This document shows positions 23,669-32,187 of a stretch of 64,000 bases of DNA, one piece after another (the first letter of the stretch is position 1; the number at the start of each line of letters is the position of its first letter). The DNA is from Mobilicoccus pelagius NBRC 104925. GTDB taxonomy: Bacteria; Actinomycetota; Actinomycetes; Actinomycetales; Dermatophilaceae. A program made the translations under genes and the position numbers. The notes beneath the pieces were generated by a model. That model worked only from the letters and a program-made list of their open reading frames with translations. It ran no database searches and was not told the DNA's origin. The DNA lies in assembly GCF_000247995.1 (NCBI RefSeq), contig NZ_BAFE01000001.1, positions 1 to 64,000 of the forward strand, written 5' to 3'.

Positions 23669-25201
23669 TCAGGCCTGGGGCGCCTGCTCCCTGCCGATGA
23701 GGTCGGCGCGCTGGTCGTCGAGCTCGTCCGTGTCGAGCGCGGCGAGCGCCTCCGCGGAGAACCCGAAGAAGTAGGTCGCCGCCCACCCGGTGAGGTACCC
23801 GACGAGGAGCCCGCCGCCGTAGACGAGGGCGGCCGCACCCATCCCGGCGTCCCCGGTGACGAGGGGGAACAGCGCCCATCCACTCGGGCCGATCGCGGTG
23901 GAGCCGACGGTCGTGCCGAGCGCGTCGAAGAACCCGATGAACCCGCCGCCGAAGGCGCCACCGATGCAGGCGGTGACGAAGGGTCGACCGAGCGGCAGGG
24001 TGACGCCGTAGATCAACGGCTCCCCGACACCCAGCAGACCCGCAGGCAGCGCCGACGTGATCGTGTTGCGGAGCGAACGGTTGTGCTTGGCGCGCATGTA
24101 GACCGCCACCGAAGCCCCTACCTGCCCGGCGCCCGCCATCGCGAGCACGGGCAGAAGGATCGTGTAGCCGGCCTGGGCGATGAGCGTCGTGTGGATCGGG
24201 ATGAGCGCCTGGTGCAGGCCGAACATGACGAGCGGGAGGAAGAGGCCGCCGAGGACGAACCCGGCCGGGGCACCGCCCGTCTGCAGCAGTCCGTTGGCGG
24301 CGACACCGATGCCACCGGCGATCCAGCCGGCGAGCGTCATGAAGACGTAGAGGGTGACGAGCCCCGCGACGAGCACCGTGACGGTCGGGACGACGAGCAT
24401 CGCGATCGAACGGGGGCACCACCTGCGGCACCACCGCTCGACGAACGCGGCGAGAACGGCGGCGAACAGGGCGCCGATCACGCCGCCCTGGCCGGGCGCG
24501 AGGGCCTGGCCGAGGACCGTCACCTTCGCGACCCCGGCGAACGGGATGATCGCCGCCACGGCACCACCGAGGATCGGGGTGCCGCCGAACTCCTTCGCCG
24601 CGTTCATGCCGACGAAGACGGCGATGAGGCTCATGAACCCGTTGGCCATCGCGGCGAGGGCAGGGGTGATGCCTGCGGCCCACGGCGTGATCCCACGGGT
24701 CGTGAGGTTCAGGAGCACCCCGTTGAGGCCCGCGATGATGCCGCAGGCGATGAGGGCCGGAATGAGCGGCAGGAAGATGTTCGCCACCCGCCGCAGGAGA
24801 CGCTTGACCGGCGTCTCGTTCCGCGCCTTGCGTTCGGCCTTGAGGTGTTCACCGCGAGCGGCGAGGGCCTCGGCGCTCGTCGCGCTCGTGGCGTCGGGCG
24901 CCGTGGACCCCGCCGACGCGGGCGTCCCGGGATCGTCGCCCTCCGTGACGGTCACCTGCGTGAGGCGCCCCATCTCACCGGCGACCTCGTCGACGAGGCC
25001 GGGGCCGAGGACGACCTGCATCGTCGGGCCGGGGACGACGCCGAGCACCTTCGGGATCGCCTTCAGGGCATCGACGTCGACCGCGTCTGTGTTCCGCACC
25101 CCGATCCGCAGCCGCGTCATGCAGTTCTCGATGTCGTGGATGTTGTCGGCGCCGCCCAGGGCGTCGAGCACCTGTCGGGACAGCGCTGTCACCGTGCTCA
25201 T
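23669..25201 (-). CDS. murP: PTS EIIBC transporter, N-acetylmuramic acid type
   Basis: A 510-residue permease of the glucose/sucrose PTS superfamily. The EIIB domain is N-terminal, with the phosphorylated Cys27 in HDIENCMTRLRIGV; a 40-residue Ala/Thr linker leads to EIIC with about ten membrane segments (VANIFLPLIPALIACGIIAG; later GLLGVGEPLIYGVTLPLGRP, the sugar-binding loop). No EIIA domain is present, so phosphate must come from an EIIA encoded elsewhere, as for E. coli MurP. Its ATG overlaps the murQ stop (ATGA). Import and phosphorylation of MurNAc to MurNAc-6-phosphate, the MurQ substrate, is inferred from operon context. Confidence 0.8.
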   Translation of the reverse strand: MSTVTALSRQVLDALGGADNIHDIENCMTRLRIGVRNTDAVDVDALKAIPKVLGVVPGPTMQVVLGPGLVDEVAGEMGRLTQVTVTEGDDPGTPASAGSTAPDATSATSAEALAARGEHLKAERKARNETPVKRLLRRVANIFLPLIPALIACGIIAGLNGVLLNLTTRGITPWAAGITPALAAMANGFMSLIAVFVGMNAAKEFGGTPILGGAVAAIIPFAGVAKVTVLGQALAPGQGGVIGALFAAVLAAFVERWCRRWCPRSIAMLVVPTVTVLVAGLVTLYVFMTLAGWIAGGIGVAANGLLQTGGAPAGFVLGGLFLPLVMFGLHQALIPIHTTLIAQAGYTILLPVLAMAGAGQVGASVAVYMRAKHNRSLRNTITSALPAGLLGVGEPLIYGVTLPLGRPFVTACIGGAFGGGFIGFFDALGTTVGSTAIGPSGWALFPLVTGDAGMGAAALVYGGGLLVGYLTGWAATYFFGFSAEALAALDTDELDDQRADLIGREQAPQA

Positions 25202-26202
25202 GGGATCTCCGTCTCGGTCGTGGGGGACGTCGTGGGGGACGTGGTGGTGGTGTCGCCGGATCCAGCCGCGAGGGCTGCGCGAAGGACCCCGTCTGCACGC
25301 TCGAGTTCGGCGTCGACGCGGTCGCGCGGCCACCCGGTGAGGATCGCGAGGACGGCGTCCTTGGCGCGGCCGCCGTGATCGGCGAGAGCGCGGGTCACCG
25401 TGGCGTCGTCGGCGCCGGTCGCGGTGGTGACGATGCGGTGGGCCCGGTCGCGCAGTTTCTCGTTCGTGGCGCGGACGTCGACCATGAGGTTGCCGTACGT
25501 CTTGCCGAGGCGGACCATCGCGCCCGTCGTGATCATGTTGCAGACGAGCTTCTGCGCCGTTCCCGCCTTGAGTCGCGTCGATCCGGCGACGACCTCGGGG
25601 CCGACGACGACCTCGATCGCCACGTCCGCGGCCCGCCCGAGGGGGGAGCCCGCGTTGCACGCGAGCCCGATGGTGCGGGCACCGCGGCGGTGCGCCTTCT
25701 CGACGGCGCCGACCGCGTACGGGGTCCGCCCGGACGCCGAGATCCCGACGACGACGTCCGTCGGGCCGATACCCAGTCGCGCGAGATCGTCCACGGCGCC
25801 GTCGCGGTCGTCCTCGGCGCCCTCGACGGCCGTCGTGAGAGCGGTCGGGCCGCCCGCGATGAGGCCGACGACGCGGGAGGGGTCGGTGTCGAACGTGGGC
25901 GGGCACTCCGAGGCGTCGAGGACCCCGAGCCGTCCCGCGGTGCCGGCGCCGGCATAGACGAGGCGGCCGCCCGCGCCGAACGCCTCGACGACGAGGTCGA
26001 CGGCCTCGGCGATGCGGGGAAGCTGCGTCGCGACCGCCTTCGGGACCGTCGCGTCCTGCGCGTTGATCCGGGTGAGGAGATCGAGGGTGTCGAGCCGGTC
26101 GATGTCCCCGAAGACGGGGTCCACCTGCTCGGTCGTGAGGCGCCAGAGGCCCTCGGCCCGGACGGCGTCGTCGGGCGGGAGGTCGGGCACGTCGGTGGTC
26201 AT
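25198..26202 (-). CDS. murQ: N-acetylmuramic acid 6-phosphate etherase
   Basis: A 334-residue SIS-domain lyase that removes lactate from MurNAc-6-phosphate to give GlcNAc-6-phosphate. The catalytic Glu is E99 in VLDASECPPTF, preceded by the sugar-phosphate loop YAGAGTAGRLG; the second conserved block reads MVDVRATNEKLRDRA. The SIS serine loop is in VVGISASGRTPYAVGA. The last 20 residues are a Thr/Ser-rich tail. It begins 3 nt after the murR stop and overlaps murP by 4 nt, making a tightly coupled murR-murQ-murP transcript fed from the nagZ promoter. Confidence 0.93.
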   Translation of the reverse strand: MTTDVPDLPPDDAVRAEGLWRLTTEQVDPVFGDIDRLDTLDLLTRINAQDATVPKAVATQLPRIAEAVDLVVEAFGAGGRLVYAGAGTAGRLGVLDASECPPTFDTDPSRVVGLIAGGPTALTTAVEGAEDDRDGAVDDLARLGIGPTDVVVGISASGRTPYAVGAVEKAHRRGARTIGLACNAGSPLGRAADVAIEVVVGPEVVAGSTRLKAGTAQKLVCNMITTGAMVRLGKTYGNLMVDVRATNEKLRDRAHRIVTTATGADDATVTRALADHGGRAKDAVLAILTGWPRDRVDAELERADGVLRAALAAGSGDTTTTSPTTSPTTETEIP

Positions 26203-26205
26203 CGG

Positions 26206-27123
26206 TCAGGACTCCTCGGGTGGGGTGTGGGTGCCGGTGGGACGACGGTGGCGGGGCGCGAGGGCGTGCCACGACTCGTCGATCGCCGCGCGGGCCCGAT
26301 CGAAGGTGCGTTGGGAGACGAGCGTGAACAGCACGTCGATGACGAACATCTGCCCCGTGCGGGAGGCCATCGCCGCAGGTCGAAGCGCGCTCTCGCGGGC
26401 GCTCACGCTGAGCAGCGTGACGTCGGCCGCGGTCACCGGGCTCCCGGGCCGGGCGGTCACGGCGATCGTGGGGATGCCCGCCCGGCGCGCGCGTTCGAGG
26501 GGTTCGACGACGTCCACGGTCGACCCCGAGGAGGAGACGACGACGAGGAGGTCGTCCGGGTGGAGCACGACGGCGGCGGTCATCGCGGCGTGGCCCTCGA
26601 CGAGGGCCTGCGCGAGGACACCGATGCGGGCGAGCTTGCCGGCGAGGTCGAGCGCGACGAGGCCGGAGGCCGCGATGCCGACGACGACGACGCTGCGGGC
26701 CGCGACGACCATGTCGGCCGCCCGTTCGAGGGCGTCCCGGTCGAGGGTGGCGGCGGTGTCGCCGATCGCGGCGCACTCCTCGGCCGCGAGCTTCGCGACC
26801 GTCGCCTCGACATCGTCGTCCCGGCTGACGTCGCTCGTGACGAGGCGTGACGGGAGGTCACCGGCGGCTCCGGCGGCGAGGGCGATCTGCGTGCGCAGGT
26901 CCCGGTATCCGCGATACCCCGCCGAGGTGGCGAGCCGGACGACCGTCGACTCGCTCGTCCCGACCCGCTCGGCCAGCGCCGCCAGCCCGAGTCCGGCGAC
27001 CGCCGTCGGGTCGTCGAGGATCTGCTGGGCGACCCGCCGCGGCTCCGGCGACAACGTGGGCAGGACGCGTCGCAGCGCCGCCGTGAGTGGCGTCGGGGTC
27101 GGGGTCGGCGTGACGCCGTTCAC
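26206..27123 (-). CDS. murR: RpiR-type regulator of MurNAc catabolism
   Basis: A 305-residue RpiR protein: an N-terminal HTH (residues about 15-85: AALAERVGTSESTVVRLATS, AGYRGYRDLRTQIA) and a C-terminal SIS domain (VVVVGIAASGLVALDLAGKL; VVVSSSGSTVDVVEPLERAR) that in the family binds a phosphosugar, MurNAc-6-phosphate for MurR. It starts with GTG 27123, overlapping the nagZ stop by 4 nt (GTGA). Lying inside the operon, it probably controls the promoter before nagZ. The first residues are a Thr/Pro repeat (TPTPTPTP), of no clear function. Confidence 0.85.
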   Translation of the reverse strand: MNGVTPTPTPTPLTAALRRVLPTLSPEPRRVAQQILDDPTAVAGLGLAALAERVGTSESTVVRLATSAGYRGYRDLRTQIALAAGAAGDLPSRLVTSDVSRDDDVEATVAKLAAEECAAIGDTAATLDRDALERAADMVVAARSVVVVGIAASGLVALDLAGKLARIGVLAQALVEGHAAMTAAVVLHPDDLLVVVSSSGSTVDVVEPLERARRAGIPTIAVTARPGSPVTAADVTLLSVSARESALRPAAMASRTGQMFVIDVLFTLVSQRTFDRARAAIDESWHALAPRHRRPTGTHTPPEES

Positions 27124-28994
27124 CGTCCGCGACTCGTGGAGGCGGGCCCCCGGTAGCCGAGGCCACTGCCACGACGGAACAGAACCGAACCGTCGGCGGC
27201 CGGGATGTCCACCGGAAGGCGCCCGCGCGGATCGTTCTCGCCCACGAGCGTCCGGACCAGGGACTCCAACGCCACGGGCACCCAGGAGTACGTGGCGAGG
27301 TAGGCATCCACCTGCGGGAGATGCGCGATGTCGTAGGGGTTCCGCACCGCGGCGACGACGATCGGGCGCCCCGTGGCACGCAGCGCCTCGACGAGACGCA
27401 TCTGCGGGGAGTCCGCCGCGACGTTGTACGTCGTGACGAGGACGGCGTCGGCCAGACGGGTCGCCCCGACCGCGGCCTCGATCTGCGCGGGCGTGGGCGT
27501 GGCGCCCGTCGTCGCTCGCGTGACGGTGGCACCGCGCACGCGAAGCGCCGACTCGAGGACGTCGTGGGTGGTCTCACCGCTGCTCCACCCGACGAGTGCG
27601 ATGCGACGACCACGCACCCGGGCGGGCAGCACGCCCTCGTTGCGGAGGAGCGTGGTGGAGTCGTCGGAGACGCGCGCGGCGATGCGCCGGTGATCGGGCC
27701 GGCCGACGATCCGCCCGACGGCCGCCTCGTCGACGATCGGACGGGCGACGACGCCCCGCACGGCCTTGAGTTGCAGATGCCGAAGGACCGACTCGTCGAG
27801 TCGACGCATCGGGATCCGGCCGGCGCGCACCGCCTCGAGCACGGCGGTGTAGGCCGTGGGGACGTCGGGGGACTGGACGAGCATGTCGGCCCCGGCGAGG
27901 ATCGCGCGCACCGCGACCTCGTCGTCGCCGTACTTCTGCCTGACGCCGGCCATCATGAGGCCATCCGTCGCGACGAGCCCGCGGAACCCCAGGCGCTCGC
28001 GGAGGAGGCCCGTCAGGATCGGCCGGCTGAGGGTCGCCGGGTCGCCGGAGGCGTCGAGCGCGGGGACGACGAGGTGGCCCGACATGACGACGTCGACCCC
28101 GGCGTGGATCCCGGCCGCAAACGGCGGGAGGTCGACGCGGGTCCACTCGTCGAGGTCGTGGGTGATCGTCGGGAGGCCGACGTGAGAGTCGACGGCCGTG
28201 TCGCCGTGCCCGGGGAAGTGCTTGATGGCCGCACTCACCCCGTGGGGGGCCTGCAACCCTGCCACCTGGGCCTTGACGACGGCCGAGACGAGAGAGGGGT
28301 CGGAGCCCGCCGAACGCACCCCGATGATCGGGTTGGCGGGGTTCACATTGACGTCGGCATCGGGGGCGAAGTCCATCGTCACGCCCATCGCCCGCAGCTC
28401 GGCGGCGGTCACCCGACCGGCCGCCATCGCGTCACCGGAGTTGCGGGTGGCGCCGAGCGCCATCGCGCCGGGGAACAGCGTCGCGGGAGGACCGATGCGG
28501 GTGACGACGCCCTGCTCCTGATCCACCGAGATCGTGAGCGGCACGGGGACCCGGGCGGCGAGGGCCGCCTTCTGGAGACCGTTGGAGAGCCTCGCGATCT
28601 GGCGTGGGTCGTTCACGTTGTTCGACCACGCGAAGTAGAGGATCCCTCCGAGGTGGTACTTGGCCACGGCTTCGGCGCCGGTACGGACCCCGAACATCGT
28701 GAGGTTCTTCGCTGCCTCCTCGTCGGTGACGTCCGTCGCGCTCGCGCCGTGGACGTAGCACGTGAAGAGCTGCCCGACCTTCTCCTCCACCGTCATCCGA
28801 CGTAGGACGCGTCGCGCCCAGGCGCGGTGGCGGGGTGCGCTCCCCGGGAGGGTCACCTCGTCGGAGACAGGGGGAGGGGTGGGACGGTGACCGGTGGTCG
28901 CGGCGACTGCGGCGTCAGGGGCGGCGGCGAAGGGCAGGGCGGCCGAGCCGAGCGCCAGCCCCTGCAGGACGGCACGTCGATCGATCTGGGGCAT
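27120..28994 (-). CDS. nagZ: Tat-exported beta-N-acetylglucosaminidase, GH3 family (NagZ-like)
   Basis: A 624-residue glycoside hydrolase family 3 enzyme. The N-terminus has a twin-arginine signal (DRRAVLQGLALGSAALPFAA) ending near AVAATTG, so it works outside the cell. The catalytic domain has the NagZ motif AIKHFPGHGDTAVDSH, with the Asp/His pair typical of GlcNAc-releasing GH3 enzymes, and the nucleophile region VATDGLMMAG. A second domain (residues about 420-620) resembles that of the two-domain B. subtilis NagZ. It frees GlcNAc and MurNAc(-peptide) from wall fragments for MurP/MurQ. GAGGAGACCGAGG precedes the ATG. First gene of the operon. Confidence 0.9.
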   Translation of the reverse strand: MPQIDRRAVLQGLALGSAALPFAAAPDAAVAATTGHRPTPPPVSDEVTLPGSAPRHRAWARRVLRRMTVEEKVGQLFTCYVHGASATDVTDEEAAKNLTMFGVRTGAEAVAKYHLGGILYFAWSNNVNDPRQIARLSNGLQKAALAARVPVPLTISVDQEQGVVTRIGPPATLFPGAMALGATRNSGDAMAAGRVTAAELRAMGVTMDFAPDADVNVNPANPIIGVRSAGSDPSLVSAVVKAQVAGLQAPHGVSAAIKHFPGHGDTAVDSHVGLPTITHDLDEWTRVDLPPFAAGIHAGVDVVMSGHLVVPALDASGDPATLSRPILTGLLRERLGFRGLVATDGLMMAGVRQKYGDDEVAVRAILAGADMLVQSPDVPTAYTAVLEAVRAGRIPMRRLDESVLRHLQLKAVRGVVARPIVDEAAVGRIVGRPDHRRIAARVSDDSTTLLRNEGVLPARVRGRRIALVGWSSGETTHDVLESALRVRGATVTRATTGATPTPAQIEAAVGATRLADAVLVTTYNVAADSPQMRLVEALRATGRPIVVAAVRNPYDIAHLPQVDAYLATYSWVPVALESLVRTLVGENDPRGRLPVDIPAADGSVLFRRGSGLGYRGPASTSRGR

Positions 28995-29004
28995 CCTCGG
29001 TCTC

Positions 29005-29080
29005 CTCGTCGAGACAGTGAATAGAAACTCCTCGCACTGTAAGAGTAACGTGACTACTTTTTGCTGTTTTCGCTCGCGTG
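29005..29080 (-). promoter_or_regulatory. AT-rich promoter region of the nagZ-murRQP operon
   Basis: This is one of the few AT-rich stretches in the window, holding TACAGT and TATTCA as possible -10 elements on the minus strand and a run of T. An imperfect dyad, CACTGTAAGAGTAACGTG, lies at about 29035-29052 and is the best candidate site for MurR. The exact promoter cannot be fixed by eye. Confidence 0.4.
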
Positions 29081-29155
29081 AGTTGGTCGGGTCGTTCTGG
29101 GGCCGCGCAGGGCGGTGGGCGCGTGACGGCGGCGGTTCACGAGCGGAGGCACATC

Positions 29156-29182
29156 CCCGAGGTGCCGTGGGGCACCCTCGGG
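29156..29182 (-). terminator. Hairpin terminator after the first aldo/keto reductase
   Basis: CCCGAGGTGCC pairs with GGCACCCTCGGG, with one bulged base, around a 4-nt loop. It is 70 nt downstream of the leftward reductase gene and before the nagZ promoter, insulating the two transcripts. Confidence 0.6.
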
Positions 29183-29250
29183 CCGGGCAGGGGACAGGCG
29201 ACGTCGCCCGGACCGAGGGGTCCGGGCGTCGTCGTGAGGTCCGTCGTGGC

Positions 29251-30126
29251 TCAGCGGAACTGCGACTCGATGCGGGAGATCTCGTCGGGGGTGAGGTCGA
29301 GGTCGGCGGCGCGGGCGGAGTCGGTGATCGACTCGGGCCGGCTCGCGCCGGGGATTGGGACGACGTGCTCGCCCAGCGACAGCTCCCACGCGAGGACGAC
29401 CTGCTGCGGGCTCACACCGCGGGCCTCCCCGATCTCGTGGAACGCCGGGTAGGTGACGCCGACGTCCCTGCTGTGGCCGCCGGTGCCGCCGAGCGGACTC
29501 CAGGGGAGGAACGCGACGCCGAGCTCCCCGCAGTGCTCGAGTTCGTCACGGCTGCTGCGGAACCGGGGCGAGAACTCGTTCTGCACCGACGCGAGACCGC
29601 CCTCGCCGAGGACCTCGAGGGCCACGTCGATCTCCTCGACGTTCGCGTTCGAGATGCCGACCGCGCGGATCTTGCCCTCCTCCTGCAGCTCCTTGAGGGT
29701 GGCGACGCACTCGCCGTACACGCGCCACCGGTCGGGCCGATGCCACTGGTAGAGGTCGATGACGTCGCGCCGCAACGCCCGCAGAGACGCCTCGACGGCG
29801 CTGCGCAGGTACTCGGGGGAGCCGTCCCGGCCCCACGTCTCGCCCTCGCCGCGGGTGATGCCGCCCTTCGTCGCGACGGCGACGTCGCCGGTGTCGCCGT
29901 AGGAGGCGAGGGCCTCCGCGACGATCTCCTCGTTGTGGCCCATCGCGTCCCAGGAGGGCGCGTAGATGTCGGCCGTGTCGATGAACGTCACGCCCGCGCC
30001 GAGGGCGGCGTGGACCGTCGCAATGGCCTGATCACGGTCGGGGCGGGCGTTCGCACCCATCGAGAGGGGCATCGCGCCGAGGCCGATCGCCGACACCGTG
30101 AACGGCCCGAGATGTCGAGACTTCAT
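29251..30126 (-). CDS. Aldo/keto reductase
   Basis: A 291-residue (beta/alpha)8 oxidoreductase using NADPH. It carries the AKR motifs: FIDTADIYAPSWDAMGHNEE (catalytic Asp and Tyr), the catalytic Lys in VAVATKGGITR, His in YQWHRPDR, and the C-terminal cofactor site IPGASRPESITDSARA. It belongs to the YajO/general-stress type subfamily rather than the diketogluconate reductases. TATCGT ends 6 nt before the ATG at 30126, so the mRNA is leaderless and the longer upstream frame is not used. The next gene, another AKR, is divergent. The substrate is unknown. Confidence 0.85.
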   Translation of the reverse strand: MKSRHLGPFTVSAIGLGAMPLSMGANARPDRDQAIATVHAALGAGVTFIDTADIYAPSWDAMGHNEEIVAEALASYGDTGDVAVATKGGITRGEGETWGRDGSPEYLRSAVEASLRALRRDVIDLYQWHRPDRWRVYGECVATLKELQEEGKIRAVGISNANVEEIDVALEVLGEGGLASVQNEFSPRFRSSRDELEHCGELGVAFLPWSPLGGTGGHSRDVGVTYPAFHEIGEARGVSPQQVVLAWELSLGEHVVPIPGASRPESITDSARAADLDLTPDEISRIESQFR

Positions 30127-30250
30127 GGCCAGACGATAAGGGCAGGAGCGCCTCCCGGTCTCGCCCACCGCGCCGGACCACCCGTCCTCGGCCCCGGGCG
30201 CCGTGGCCTCGGCGGGTTTCGAGAGACGCGATCACGGGCAACGAGAGGAC

Positions 30251-31099
30251 ATGACGACCAGCGTTCCCACCCTGACCCTGCGTGCCGGCGACGGCACCGT
30301 CGACATCCCCCAGCTCGGCTTCGGCACCTGGGAGATCCCGGACGAGGACGTCACCGACGCCGTGCTCCGCGCCCTCAAGACGGGCTACCGCAGCATCGAC
30401 ACGGCGGCCATCTACGGCAACGAGGAGGGCGTCGGCCGCGCCCTGCGCCAGACGGAGATCCCCCGCGAGGACATCTTCCTCACCACCAAGGTGTGGAACG
30501 ACCGCCAGGGCTTCGACTCCACCCTCGAGGCGATGGACGAGTCCCTCGCCAAGCTCGGCACCGACTACGTCGACCTCTACCTCATCCACTGGCCCACCCC
30601 CGCCAAGGACGCCTACGTCGACACGTGGAAGGCGCTCCTCGAACTCCGCAAGCGCGGCAAGGCCAAGGCCGTGGGCGTCTGCAACTTCCACGCCCAGCAC
30701 CTGCAGCGCCTCGCCGACGAGACGGGCGAGCTACCCGCCGTCAACCAGATCGAGGTGCACCCCTACCTCGCGCAGAACGAGCTGCGGACGTTCAATGCCG
30801 AGCACGACATCGTCACCGAGGACTGGAGTCCCCTCGGCGCGCGGCTCAACATCATCGAGGACCCGGTCGTCGGCTCCATCGCCAACGCCACCGGCAAGAC
30901 CCCGGCCCAGGTCATCCTCCGCTGGCATCTCCAGATCGGCTCCGTCGTCATCCCCCGCTCGACCAAGCCGACCCGCATCGAGTCGAACTTCGGCCTCTTC
31001 GACTTCGAACTCACCGACGCCCAGTTGGACTCGATCCGCGGGCTCGACGAGAACAAGCGCTCCGGCCCCGACCCCGACGAGTTCAACGTCGGCGCCTGA
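30251..31099 (+). CDS. Aldo/keto reductase, 2,5-diketo-D-gluconate reductase type
   Basis: A 282-residue AKR5-like enzyme: IPQLGFGTWEIPDEDVTDAV at the N-terminus, YRSIDTAAIYGNEEGVGRAL (Asp and Tyr), LTTKVWND (Lys), DLYLIHWPTP (His), and VIPRSTKPTRIESNF for the NADPH phosphate. Relatives reduce diketogluconate, methylglyoxal or other small carbonyls. GAGAGG stands 4 nt before the ATG at 30251. It is divergent from the previous AKR with about 120 nt between, and is followed by a very strong terminator. Confidence 0.88.
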   Translation: MTTSVPTLTLRAGDGTVDIPQLGFGTWEIPDEDVTDAVLRALKTGYRSIDTAAIYGNEEGVGRALRQTEIPREDIFLTTKVWNDRQGFDSTLEAMDESLAKLGTDYVDLYLIHWPTPAKDAYVDTWKALLELRKRGKAKAVGVCNFHAQHLQRLADETGELPAVNQIEVHPYLAQNELRTFNAEHDIVTEDWSPLGARLNIIEDPVVGSIANATGKTPAQVILRWHLQIGSVVIPRSTKPTRIESNFGLFDFELTDAQLDSIRGLDENKRSGPDPDEFNVGA

Positions 31100-31115
31100 G
31101 CCACGCCACACGCAC

Positions 31116-31151
31116 GACGGCGGCCGACCCCCTCGAGGGTCGGCCGCCGTC
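31116..31151. terminator. Bidirectional terminator
   Basis: GACGGCGGCCGACCC (31116-31130) and GGGTCGGCCGCCGTC (31137-31151) form a perfect 15-bp stem with a 6-nt loop between convergent genes, the strongest hairpin terminator in the window. Confidence 0.85.
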
Positions 31152-31175
31152 GCGTGTCTCGAGGTGGACCGGGAC

Positions 31176-31937
31176 TCAGCCGCAGTCGCAGATCCCACTC
31201 GCGGGGAGCTGGACGAAGCAGCGCGGGCAGATCTTCGGCGCCGGCTCCTCCTTCGCCTTGCTCTTCGTCGCGGCCTTCGACGCCGACCCGGCGGTCGAGG
31301 GCTTCGTGCTCCCCGACGTCGACGCCGGACGCGTGCCCGCCCGCGGCGTGCGGGTGCGCTTGGGCATCTCCGGCGCGGGACGCGGCGGCGGGGGCGGGGT
31401 CTCCGCCGGGAGCAGATCGACGACGCCGAGGCGCTCGGCGAGCGTCACCGCCTCGGGGATGGCCTGCCACAGCGCGCCGTGACGCACCCGGAACCGTGTG
31501 CGTTCACCGCCCCGCCAACTGCCGTAGACCGCGCCCGGGCCGCCACGGGAGTGGAAGTGCTCCCACAGGCCCGGCGACCGCTTGACGACGAACAGGTCGT
31601 CCCCGTCACGCATGAGCACCGCCGAGTGCCCGTCGCGGGTCTCGGCGAGGATCGCGACCGCGGCCGTCGCGGGCTCGAGGAGCGTCACGCCACCCATCGC
31701 GGCGTCGCCCGCGGGGATCGAGACGCGCAACGCCGCGTCGCCGAGGACCTCGTGGGCGAAGCCGCGCCGCTCGATCTCACCCACGACCTCCGTGAGCGCC
31801 TGACGCCCGGTCTCCGTCGGCACCGCGGTCTCGCCGCTCCCACCGTCCTCGTCGACGCCGGTGGGGGCGGGGTCGTGGGCCGCCTCCTGCGTCATGTCGT
31901 CGTTGTCGTCCGTGCCCGTCGTGTGGATCGATTCCAC
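31176..31937 (-). CDS. Conserved protein with C-terminal zinc ribbon
   Basis: A 253-residue protein with an N-terminal alpha/beta domain (ALTEVVGEIERRGFAHEVLG; later WEHFHSRGGPGAVYGSWRGG), a disordered Lys/Ser/Ala/Pro linker of about 55 residues, and a terminal zinc-ribbon ICPRCFVQLPASGICDCG with CxxC and CxC. No family name is offered. The basic linker plus ribbon suggests nucleic-acid or protein binding. The GTG at 31937 is chosen because AGGGAGG ends 5 nt upstream. It is divergent from the DUF4232 gene with 250 nt between. Confidence 0.6.
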   Translation of the reverse strand: MESIHTTGTDDNDDMTQEAAHDPAPTGVDEDGGSGETAVPTETGRQALTEVVGEIERRGFAHEVLGDAALRVSIPAGDAAMGGVTLLEPATAAVAILAETRDGHSAVLMRDGDDLFVVKRSPGLWEHFHSRGGPGAVYGSWRGGERTRFRVRHGALWQAIPEAVTLAERLGVVDLLPAETPPPPPRPAPEMPKRTRTPRAGTRPASTSGSTKPSTAGSASKAATKSKAKEEPAPKICPRCFVQLPASGICDCG

Positions 31938-32187
31938 GTGCGCCTCCCTGATCGTGCGGTGCGGGCGCCCGACGATCGTCGACCGCGCCGAAACCGCCGG
32001 ACAGCCTACTGACCCATCGGTCCGCCCCCGACGCCCGGGAGGACAAGCACGCCCGAACTCCCGACGACACCCGGTCACCCGGGGCGTCGGCGTCACCTTC
32101 GTCGGGCCCCGGTCGATGGGAAGGGCAGCACCCGGTCGGGCGGCGCCCAGGTGGGCGCTCGGGGGAGGACGGGATCGGAGGGACGCC

